This document shows, piece by piece, positions 54,697 through 61,337 of a DNA stretch of 61,337 bases (the first letter of the stretch is position 1; each line of letters opens with the position of its first letter). The position numbers were made by a program, and so were the translations under genes. Under the pieces are notes generated by a model, which was not told the DNA's origin, ran no database searches, and was given only the letters and a program-made list of their open reading frames with translations. The DNA is from Rhodobacteraceae bacterium EL53 (GTDB lineage: Bacteria; Pseudomonadota; Alphaproteobacteria; Rhodobacterales; Rhodobacteraceae). Location of the stretch: the NCBI GenBank assembly GCA_900313015.1, contig OMPR01000005.1:46-61382 (forward strand), written 5' to 3'.

Positions 54697-56274
54697 ATGA
54701 AGCACTTTATTAAGGGGCTGGTAGCCTCTGCTGCGCTGAGCGCGGTTGTTGTTGGAGGTCAGGCCGCGGCCGAAGAACCGGTGCGGGGAGGCACCTTGGT
54801 TACGGTAATCGGGACCAATGTACGAAATTTGAATTCTTCCGTACAGTCGGGGATCGCAACAGGATATCCCGGGTCACAACTGTTTGCGTCGCCTCTGCGT
54901 TATGACGAAGATTGGACACCTCAGCCTTACTTGGCCGAAAGCTGGGAAGTCAGCGAAGATGGCCTGACTGTGACCCTGAATTTGGTTAAAAATGCCAAGT
55001 TTCACGATGGTGTCCCGATCACATCCAAAGATGTGGCGTTTTCAGTCGAAGTGATCAAAGAGAACCATCCGTTCAAATCGATGTTCGCTCCCGTGTCCTC
55101 GGTTGATACGCCAGACGATCATACCGCGGTCTTGAACTTGTCTAAACCGCACCCTGCTTTAATGCTGGCGATGTCTGGTCAGCTGATGTCGATCATTCCA
55201 CAGCACGTGTATGGCGACGTCCCCATCAAAGAAGTAAAAACACATCCGCGAAATAACGAGAACCCTGTGGGATCAGGTCCGTTCAAGCTGGTGGAATACA
55301 AATCCGGTGAACACATTATCCTCGAACGTTTCGATGACTTCTTCATTGAGGGGCGTCCGTATCTGGATAAGGTTGTGATGCGCATCATTACGGACCCTGC
55401 AGCCAGAGCGATCGCTTATGAAAATGGCGAATTGCACATGGGAGCGTTCGAGTCATTGCCGCGTATCATCAACCGGCTGAAAAAGGTGGATGGTCTTAGC
55501 GTGACTCCAGAAGGGTACGGCGCTATTGGACCGCTTGATTGGCTGGCGATGAACACGCAATCGGGTCCGCTCAAGGATGTTCGTGTCCGCAAAGCGATAG
55601 CTTACGCGATTGACAAGAATTTCATCCAAAAAGCCCTGATGCTGGGTACGTCCGAAGATAGCCGGACAGGCATTCACCCTGATAGCCCGTTTTATAGTGC
55701 CGATGTCGAAGCCTATGATGTCGATCTGGACAAGGCCAACGCCCTGCTGGACGAGGCCGGGTTCCCAATGGACGGGGACAAGCGGTTTTCGTTGACCATC
55801 GACTTTGGATGGCCGGGTGTGAAGCCGCAGGTTGAATACGTTAAAGCAGCGCTGAAAAAAGTTGGCATTGATGTTTCGGTACGCGCAAGTGCCGATTTCC
55901 CCACATGGGCCAAACGCATGGGCCAGATGGATTTCGACATGAGCTGGGATACCGTCTTTAACTGGGGTGATCCTGTTATCGGCGTGCACCGGACATATGT
56001 GTCAGATAACATTGGCAAAGGTGTTTGGTCGAATACGCAGGGTTATTCCAACGCACGCGTTGATGAACTGCTTGATATGGCCGCGCGCGAAAATGATCCG
56101 GAAAAGCGCAAAGCGATGTATGGTGAGTTCCAACAGATCATCGCGGATGAACTGCCTGTCTATCACACGAACACTCTCCCATATCACACGGTGTATTCCG
56201 ACAAAGTCGGCAACCCACCTTTGGGCATTTGGGGCACGTCGACGCCAATCGACATGACCTACTTGAAAAAGTGA
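54697..56274 (+). CDS. ABC importer periplasmic binding protein, family 5 (peptide/opine/nickel type)
   Basis: The 525-residue protein has a cleavable signal peptide (cut near QAAA-EEP at residue 26) and the SBP_bac_5 fold: GGTLVTVIGTNVRNLNSS, then PYLAESWEVSEDGLTVTLNL and HDGVPITSKDVAFS, and the lid segment RKAIAYAIDKNFIQKALMLGT. It captures a solute in the periplasm for the permeases that follow. It is the first gene of a five-gene operon and has AGGAGG upstream. Peptides, opines and other oligomers are all possible ligands. Confidence 0.92.
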   Translation: MKHFIKGLVASAALSAVVVGGQAAAEEPVRGGTLVTVIGTNVRNLNSSVQSGIATGYPGSQLFASPLRYDEDWTPQPYLAESWEVSEDGLTVTLNLVKNAKFHDGVPITSKDVAFSVEVIKENHPFKSMFAPVSSVDTPDDHTAVLNLSKPHPALMLAMSGQLMSIIPQHVYGDVPIKEVKTHPRNNENPVGSGPFKLVEYKSGEHIILERFDDFFIEGRPYLDKVVMRIITDPAARAIAYENGELHMGAFESLPRIINRLKKVDGLSVTPEGYGAIGPLDWLAMNTQSGPLKDVRVRKAIAYAIDKNFIQKALMLGTSEDSRTGIHPDSPFYSADVEAYDVDLDKANALLDEAGFPMDGDKRFSLTIDFGWPGVKPQVEYVKAALKKVGIDVSVRASADFPTWAKRMGQMDFDMSWDTVFNWGDPVIGVHRTYVSDNIGKGVWSNTQGYSNARVDELLDMAARENDPEKRKAMYGEFQQIIADELPVYHTNTLPYHTVYSDKVGNPPLGIWGTSTPIDMTYLKK

Positions 56275-56281
56275 TCTGAAC

Positions 56282-56309
56282 AGCCGTGGCGGCAGATGTC
56301 GCCACGGCT
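56282..56309 (+). other. Intra-operon hairpin after the binding-protein gene
   Basis: AGCCGTGGCG (56282-56291) pairs perfectly with CGCCACGGCT (56300-56309) around an eight-base loop, followed by TTGTCTT. It lies between the binding-protein and permease genes, where such hairpins commonly protect the upstream mRNA or cause partial termination, giving more binding protein than permease. Confidence 0.7.
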
Positions 56310-56332
56310 TTGTCTTGCAAAGGGCCACGCGT

Positions 56333-57310
56333 GTGAAATTTCTCCAGACTACGATGATCCGGGTGATGTATGCTGTACTGCTTTTGTTGGCGGTGTTGGT
56401 GTTGAATTTCTCGTTAATGCACCTCGCGCCGGGGGATGTGGCTGATACGATTAGCCAATCGATGGGCGGTGCAGATCAAGAAGTGCTTGACCAAATTCGA
56501 GCGGACTATGGATTGGACCAACCATTTATCGTTCAATTGGGCCGCTATATTGGTGGCGTTCTGCAAGCCGATTTAGGGTTTTCCTTCTTTTACAATCAGC
56601 CTGTAACCAAGCTTATTCTTGAACGGTTGCCAGCCACGTTGTTGTTGGTGATCACGTCGCAGGTCTTGGCCTTGTTCCTGGGGGTCTTGTTGGGGGTCAT
56701 TTCGGCACGTAAACCCAACGGGATCAGCAGCCACCTTGTTACCTTTTTGGCTCTGTTTGGGTATTCCGCGCCGGTCTTCTGGACTGGGATCCTATTGTTG
56801 ATCGGCTTTTCACTCCAGTTTCAGTGGTTCCCAGTTGCGGGAATGCGGGATGTGACGATCAGCGGGGGATTTTGGGTTCATTTCTGGGATGTAACCCGAC
56901 ACCTTGTGTTGCCTACAATCACGCTTTCTTCGATCTTCTTGGCGCTGTATTCCCGTCTGTCACGCGCAACGATGATGGAGGTTCTGGGCTCCGATTATGT
57001 ACGCACAGCCAAAGCAAAAGGGCTGACAGAGCGTCAGGTGGTTTACAAACACGCGCTCAAAAACTCGCTTTCTCCAGTGATTACACTGGCTGGCTTGCAG
57101 CTCTCTGCTGTGGTGTCCGGGGCCGTCTTGGTTGAGACCGTCTTTAGCTGGCCCGGTTTGGGGACTCTGGCGTTCCAGTCGATCATCGCACGGGATACGC
57201 CAACTATTCTGGGAATCCTGTTCTTTTCCGCTTTGGTTGTGATCGTTGGCAACCTGTTGACTGATCTGGCCCTGCGGCTGGTTGATCCCCGCATGAGGGA
57301 GAGAGCATGA
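56333..57310 (+). CDS. ABC importer permease, DppB type
   Basis: The protein is 325 residues from a GTG start at 56333, eight bases after AAAGGG; an upstream TTG would add six residues. It has six membrane helices, the DppB-type N-terminal segment LLLLAVLVLNFSLMHLAPGD, and the cytosolic coupling motif with YVRTAKAKGLTERQVVYKHALKNSLSPVI. It forms the channel with the next permease, whose ATG overlaps its stop by four bases. Confidence 0.92.
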   Translation: MKFLQTTMIRVMYAVLLLLAVLVLNFSLMHLAPGDVADTISQSMGGADQEVLDQIRADYGLDQPFIVQLGRYIGGVLQADLGFSFFYNQPVTKLILERLPATLLLVITSQVLALFLGVLLGVISARKPNGISSHLVTFLALFGYSAPVFWTGILLLIGFSLQFQWFPVAGMRDVTISGGFWVHFWDVTRHLVLPTITLSSIFLALYSRLSRATMMEVLGSDYVRTAKAKGLTERQVVYKHALKNSLSPVITLAGLQLSAVVSGAVLVETVFSWPGLGTLAFQSIIARDTPTILGILFFSALVVIVGNLLTDLALRLVDPRMRERA

Positions 57311-58203
57311 CCATGAACAATGACCCCGTGAACACTCCAACCGAGGCCCCCGTTGAACAAGCCCGTTCACCGTTTGCAGAGGCTTGGAGCATGTTCCTGC
57401 GCAATCATGCGGCTGTGGCTGCGTTAGGTGTGCTGTTTCTGATCGTGTTGGGTGCGATCATTGGACCTTACCTCTACCCAATCGATCCGTTCGAAATGGT
57501 TTGGGCCCCGTTTTCCCCACCGGGTGAAGAGGGATTCTTGTTGGGCACTGATTATTTGGGTCGGGATTTGTTGGCGATGATCATCAACGGCGCGCGGGTG
57601 TCCTTGCTGATTGGCCTCGCCGCGGCTGTGGTCTCGGTTGTGATTGGTGTCACGGTTGGCGCGCTCGCCGGGTTTTATCGCGGCTGGGTCGAAGAGGTGT
57701 TGATGCGCATCACAGAGTTCTTTCAGGTGCTCCCTACATTGCTTTTCTCGATGGTGATTGTTGCCTTGTTTGGGGCATCTCTAACGATGATTACCTTTGC
57801 CATCGGTATTGTAAGCTGGACAGCAGTGGCGCGCATTACACGTTCGGAATTCCTCCGCATCCGCGAGCTGGAATATGTCACGGCCTCGCGCGCCGCAGGG
57901 GCCAGCCCGATGAACCTGATGTTTGGGGTCATTCTGCCAAACGCTATGCCGCCAATCATTGTGCAGTCTGCGCTAATGGTCGGATCTGCGATCTTGTTCG
58001 AGGCGGGCCTGTCTTTTCTAGGGCTGACAGATCCCAACGTCGTTAGCTGGGGGCAGATCATCGGATCGAACCGGCAATACATTCTGGATGCTGGGTACAC
58101 CGTAACTATTCCGGGATTAGCGATATTTGTGACTGTGCTGGCGATCTCGCTGGTCGGTGACGGATTGAACGATGCCCTAAACCCCAAGTTGAGGCAACGC
58201 TAA
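57307..58203 (+). CDS. ABC importer permease, DppC type
   Basis: The 298-residue protein has a soluble N-terminal start, a first helix near residue 38, and five more. It shows the OppC signature GTDYLGRDLLAMIINGARVSL and the coupling loop EYVTASRAAGASPMNLMFGVILPNAM. Its start overlaps the preceding gene and its stop TAA overlaps the next ATG, so the four genes from 56333 to 60181 are tightly coupled. Confidence 0.93.
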   Translation: MTMNNDPVNTPTEAPVEQARSPFAEAWSMFLRNHAAVAALGVLFLIVLGAIIGPYLYPIDPFEMVWAPFSPPGEEGFLLGTDYLGRDLLAMIINGARVSLLIGLAAAVVSVVIGVTVGALAGFYRGWVEEVLMRITEFFQVLPTLLFSMVIVALFGASLTMITFAIGIVSWTAVARITRSEFLRIRELEYVTASRAAGASPMNLMFGVILPNAMPPIIVQSALMVGSAILFEAGLSFLGLTDPNVVSWGQIIGSNRQYILDAGYTVTIPGLAIFVTVLAISLVGDGLNDALNPKLRQR

Positions 58204-59189
58204 TGGATCCGCTACTGAAAATCGAAAATTTGCGGATCGAATTGCAGACCCGCGCAGGGGTCGCACCGGTTATCGACGATTTGTCCTTTGAGCTGGCAGC
58301 AGGCGAAGCGATCAGTTTCGTCGGGGAATCAGGGTGTGGCAAGTCTATGACTGCACTCAGCATCATGGGGTTGTTGCCCGAGGGGATCGGCCGTGTTGCC
58401 AGCGGGTCAATTCAATTTGCGGGGGAAGAACTGACAACCGCGAGCCGGCCGAGATTGCGGGATCTACGCGGTAACGATATTTCGATGATTTTCCAGGAAC
58501 CGATGACCTCGCTCAATCCGGTTTACACAGTTGGGGAACAAATCGCAGAAGTTCTGCGGGCCCATCAGGGTTTGTCGCGCAGGGCCGCCTGGAACATGGC
58601 GATTGAGCTGCTAGATGCCGTGCGTATTCCAAATGCGAAAAGTCGGGTCTCATCTTATCCGTTTCAGATGTCGGGTGGGCAGCGTCAGCGTGTGATGATT
58701 GCTATGGCTTTGGCATGTAAACCAAAGATCCTGATCGCGGATGAACCGACAACAGCATTGGATGTCACGGTCCAAGCGCAGATTTTTGATCTGCTGCGGG
58801 ATCTGCGGCGGGATACCGGGACAGCGATAATCCTGATTACGCACGATATGGGGGCGGTCGCGGAAATGGCGGACAGGGTCATCGTGATGTACGCCGGTCG
58901 AAAGGCTGAAATCGGACCTGTCGAACAGATCATCGAACACCCACGCCATCCCTATACCAAGGGGTTGATTTCTTGCGTCCCGCATATCCACACCCCCTTG
59001 ACCGAAGAGCGCGAGGAGTTGACGGAAATTCCGGGCATTGTTCCATCGCTCAACGATTTTGGCGCCGATTCATGCCTATTTGCGTCTAGATGCGCTTGGC
59101 GAACTTCCGACTGTACCAAGGCACGACCTAAGCCGGTTTCCTTTGAAGGCGGGCAGATTGCCGATTGCTGGCATGCGGAGGCTATTTGA
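58203..59189 (+). CDS. ABC importer ATPase, DppD type
   Basis: The 328-residue ATPase has Walker [11 protein letters not shown]-loop [15 protein letters not shown] signature MSGGQRQRV, Walker [14 protein letters not shown] and the switch histidine ITHDMG. A C-terminal oligopeptide-type domain with four cysteines ([14 protein letters not shown], then DCW) resembles the metal- or FeS-binding tail of DppD proteins. It pairs with the next gene as a heterodimer. Confidence 0.94.
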   Translation: MDPLLKIENLRIELQTRAGVAPVIDDLSFELAAGEAISFVGESGCGKSMTALSIMGLLPEGIGRVASGSIQFAGEELTTASRPRLRDLRGNDISMIFQEPMTSLNPVYTVGEQIAEVLRAHQGLSRRAAWNMAIELLDAVRIPNAKSRVSSYPFQMSGGQRQRVMIAMALACKPKILIADEPTTALDVTVQAQIFDLLRDLRRDTGTAIILITHDMGAVAEMADRVIVMYAGRKAEIGPVEQIIEHPRHPYTKGLISCVPHIHTPLTEEREELTEIPGIVPSLNDFGADSCLFASRCAWRTSDCTKARPKPVSFEGGQIADCWHAEAI

Positions 59190-60181
59190 TGGCTGATCCA
59201 TTTTTGCAGGTTGATAACTTGTCCGTTCACTTTGCCCTCAAACGCAAAGGCATGTTTGGCGCAAAGTCAGTGTTGAAAGCTGTCGATGATGTGTCGTTTA
59301 GCGTTGGGCGGGGGGAAACTCTTGCGATCGTTGGCGAAAGCGGATCAGGCAAGACAACGGCGGCTCTGGCCGTGGCGCAGCTTGTCAACGCTGCTGCCGG
59401 ATCGGTTAAACTCGACGGCGAGGATGTTCTGGGTGTTCAGGGCGATGCTTTACGAGCCATGCGCGAACGGGTTCAGTTCATTTTCCAGGACCCATATTCC
59501 AGCCTAAACCCACGCCGCCGTGCCGAAGATCTGGTGCGGGAGCCGCTTGACAGTTTGACGGACAATACCAAGGCTGAGAAACAGCAGATCGTTGATGAAC
59601 TGTTTGCAGCCGTGGGACTGCGCAAAGAGCAGCAACGCCTGTTTCCGCATCAGTTTTCTGGTGGGCAACGCCAGCGGATCGGTATTGCACGGGCCTTGGC
59701 GACCCGACCCGAAGTCATTATTTGTGATGAACCGGTATCAGCACTGGACGTGGCTGTTCAGGCGCAAATCCTAAACCTCCTGCGGCGTTTGCAAACCGAA
59801 TTTGGCCTGACGTTCCTGTTCATCAGCCATGATTTGGGCGTTGTGCAACATGTCAGCGATCGCATTGCGGTGATGTATATGGGGCGGGTGGTTGAACTTG
59901 CGGATCGCCTTAGCCTGTTTAATTCCCCGCGCCACCCCTACACCAAGGCATTGCTGTCGGCGGTGCCTGCTGTGTCGCGCAAAGATCGGGCAGCGCGTCA
60001 GCGCATTTTGATTCCGGGTGATCCGCCCGACCCGGTCAACCTGCCTGCGGGGTGCCGTTTCGCCAGCCGCTGCCCACACGTGATGCCGATCTGCAAAGAG
60101 CAAGAGCCCATGATGCAAAACGTTGGAACAAGCCACCTTACTGCATGCCATTTGACAGAGCAGGAAGAGGCCGCAGTTTAG
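59189..60181 (+). CDS. ABC importer ATPase, DppF type
   Basis: The protein is 330 residues from the ATG at 59189, which overlaps the TGA of the previous gene. It has Walker A GESGSGKTT, Q-loop FQDPYSSLNPRRRAEDLVREPL, signature FSGGQRQRI, Walker B VIICDEPVSALDV and switch ISHDLG, with the C-terminal segment CRFASRCPHVMPICKEQEP. It completes the importer. A hairpin without a T-run follows the stop. Confidence 0.94.
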   Translation: MADPFLQVDNLSVHFALKRKGMFGAKSVLKAVDDVSFSVGRGETLAIVGESGSGKTTAALAVAQLVNAAAGSVKLDGEDVLGVQGDALRAMRERVQFIFQDPYSSLNPRRRAEDLVREPLDSLTDNTKAEKQQIVDELFAAVGLRKEQQRLFPHQFSGGQRQRIGIARALATRPEVIICDEPVSALDVAVQAQILNLLRRLQTEFGLTFLFISHDLGVVQHVSDRIAVMYMGRVVELADRLSLFNSPRHPYTKALLSAVPAVSRKDRAARQRILIPGDPPDPVNLPAGCRFASRCPHVMPICKEQEPMMQNVGTSHLTACHLTEQEEAAV

Positions 60182-60186
60182 TTTCC

Positions 60187-60222
60187 GGTTGAGTGCACGC
60201 CATACAGGCTGTGCGCTCAACC
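60187..60222. terminator. Candidate terminator between the ABC operon and the lrp gene
   Basis: GGTTGAGTGCAC (60187-60198) and GTGCGCTCAACC (60211-60222) form a 12-bp stem with one G-T pair and a 12-base loop. It overlaps the stop of the minus-strand regulator. Neither strand has a clear T-run. Confidence 0.5.
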
Positions 60223-60633
60223 CGTGGATAATCGAATGTGACTTTGGGTTTCCGCAACATCAGGCAGGGTTCTGATCTGATCCAGAATTCCGTCCAACCG
60301 TTTCAATGATGATGTGCGGATTTCGACAACAATATCAAAGTTCCCACTCAGGGTATGAATATCCATGACAGCTTCCATACGTCGCAAAGACGCTTGGGTC
60401 ACGCGCCCGTCATCGGCTTTGAGGCGGATCAGGGTGAACGCGCTGACTTGGTGGTCATCTTCTGACGATCCTAATTCGACAGTAAACCGATGAATAACCT
60501 TCAAATGCAGTAGCTTGTCGATCCGGTTTTGAACGGTTCCCCGGGAAACACCCAGATCTCTCGCCAGATCGGTGACAGTGGCCCGCGCGTCTTTGGTCAG
60601 CCGCAAAAGCAACTTGTGATCCAGATCATCCAT
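60217..60633 (-). CDS. Lrp/AsnC-family regulator next to an ALDH7-type dehydrogenase
   Basis: The 138-residue protein has the winged helix DLDHKLLLRLTKDARATVTDLARDLGVSRGTVQNRIDKL and a RAM domain ending TLPDVAETQSHIRLS. It is divergent from the aldehyde dehydrogenase, and such a pair commonly controls lysine or pipecolate breakdown, so lysine or a degradation product may be the effector. This is inference from context. Confidence 0.88.
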   Translation of the reverse strand: MDDLDHKLLLRLTKDARATVTDLARDLGVSRGTVQNRIDKLLHLKVIHRFTVELGSSEDDHQVSAFTLIRLKADDGRVTQASLRRMEAVMDIHTLSGNFDIVVEIRTSSLKRLDGILDQIRTLPDVAETQSHIRLSTG

Positions 60634-60775
60634 GGTCGACCCTCATGTGAATTGGTGAATGACTTTTTGTCAGCAATTTCACGAATTGCAAGGATTTCTG
60701 TCGTTCTGATTGGCGCGCGGGTTTTGTTCACTCTTCGCATCAAGATGCAAATACGCGCGAAAGAGGGTTCTCCCA

Positions 60776-61337
60776 ATGCAATACGACAGCATAGACATGT
60801 CCCATTCCTCAATTCTCCATTCTGCTGGTTTCAGCGACGCTGAGCTGGGTTCTGGCCCGCTGGAGGTGCGCACGCCGGTGGATGGGTCCAAGATCGCGGC
60901 GCTCGTGATGCACAGCGTAGCCGAGGCCGAAGCGCAGATTGCCAACGCCAAGGATGCATTCAAAGCGTGGCGTGTAGTGCCCGCCCCGCGGCGTGGGGAA
61001 TTGGTGCGGTTGCTGGGCGAAGAGATTCGGCGCGAAAAAGAAAATCTGGGTCGGCTCGTGACGCTGGAATGCGGCAAGATCTATCAAGAGGGGCTGGGCG
61101 AGGTCCAGGAGATGATCGACATCTGCGACTTTGCCGTGGGCCTGTCGCGGCAGCTGTACGGTCTGACCATCGCCAGCGAACGCCCGGGCCACGCGATGCG
61201 CGAAACCAGGCCCCCGATGGCAACCTGCGGCGTGATCACGGCGTTCAATTTCTCTGTCCCGCCCTGGTGCTGGGACGCGGCGCTGGCGTTGGTCTGTGGC
61301 TACTCGGTGTTCGGGAAACCGTCCGAGGAAACGCCTC
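60776..61337 (+). CDS. ALDH7/AmaB-type aldehyde dehydrogenase, N-terminal part (runs off the window)
   Basis: The first 187 codons are present, from ATG 60776 after GAGGG (an ATG seven codons later is possible). The sequence reads as the antiquitin/L-piperidine-6-carboxylate dehydrogenase family: AFKAWRVVPAPRRGELVRLLGEEIRR, LVTLECGKI, EVQEMIDICDFAVGLSRQLYGL, then ITAFNFS and AALALVCG. It would oxidise 2-aminoadipate semialdehyde in lysine catabolism. From about 61200 the match worsens: the usual MRETWHPLG reads MRETRPPMA, the INFPVAVWSWN region reads NFSVPPWCWD, and GDSVVWKPSEKTP reads GYSVFGKPSEETP. Catalytic residues lie beyond the edge. Confidence 0.85.
   Translation, partial: MQYDSIDMSHSSILHSAGFSDAELGSGPLEVRTPVDGSKIAALVMHSVAEAEAQIANAKDAFKAWRVVPAPRRGELVRLLGEEIRREKENLGRLVTLECGKIYQEGLGEVQEMIDICDFAVGLSRQLYGLTIASERPGHAMRETRPPMATCGVITAFNFSVPPWCWDAALALVCGYSVFGKPSEETP

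Overview
The window looks like chromosome of a marine alphaproteobacterium of the Roseobacter group (Rhodobacteraceae). This rests on protein character and layout, not on a database search: a SAM-II riboswitch in front of metZ, a DddP-like M24 protein, an orphan ctaD, FolE2, paired glyQ/glyS with a DUF6446 protein nearby, PhaR-like sites before a phasin-like gene, and many Lrp/AsnC and LysR regulators. The left edge lies inside an IS5-family transposase and the right edge inside an aldehyde dehydrogenase, so the window may be one whole contig broken at a repeat.

Layout. 1-1.4 kb is genome debris: the end of an IS5-like element has cut off the 3' end of a DMT exporter, and a frameshifted tyrosine-integrase remnant lies beside it. 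1.9-7.5 kb holds riboswitch-metZ, an M24/2OG-oxygenase pair divergent from a LysR regulator, and folE2. 7.6-13.6 kb holds a Lys/Ala/Pro-rich phasin-like protein behind PhaR-type sites, a TrkH potassium transporter, a ThDP enzyme, and an exported SPOR/peptidoglycan-binding protein whose trypsin-like domain has lost its catalytic triad. 13.8-24.1 kb is the glyQ...glyS region with a nuclease-like EEP protein, an FkbM methyltransferase, MarC, DUF6446, GltS and a PPDK-like protein with a degenerate ATP-grasp domain. 24.3-27.0 kb carries a SleB-like hydrolase and the folB-folP pair, FolB having an extra amino-acid-kinase-like domain. 27-45 kb is mixed metabolism: DMT, Rieske oxygenase, ilvC with two tandem Lrp regulators, aminotransferases, M50 protease, UbiH, a glycosyltransferase with a c-di-GMP-type MshEN domain, carA, YqeY and ctaD. 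45-51 kb has a GST, HIT protein, a LuxR regulator fused to an apparently inactive alpha/beta-hydrolase, lipB, a DsbA-family protein and tRNA-Glu. 51-61.3 kb is a catabolic module: COG0523 metallochaperone plus amidohydrolase, a divergent LysR regulator, a five-gene peptide-type ABC importer, and an Lrp regulator divergent from an ALDH7/AmaB-type dehydrogenase.

How the genes work together. The best-linked units are (i) the M24-oxygenase pair (4-base overlap) with its divergent LysR regulator; (ii) folB-folP; (iii) ilvC with its Lrp pair; (iv) the amidohydrolase-COG0523 pair (4-base overlap) next to LysR and the ABC importer. A recurring theme is enzyme folds that seem to have lost catalysis: the LuxR-linked hydrolase, the trypsin-like domain and the ATP-grasp domain of the PPDK-like protein. 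The strongest candidate for an undescribed system is the LuxR/pseudo-hydrolase, which reads as a one-protein small-molecule receptor. All functions are read from sequence motifs; nothing was searched or folded by computer.
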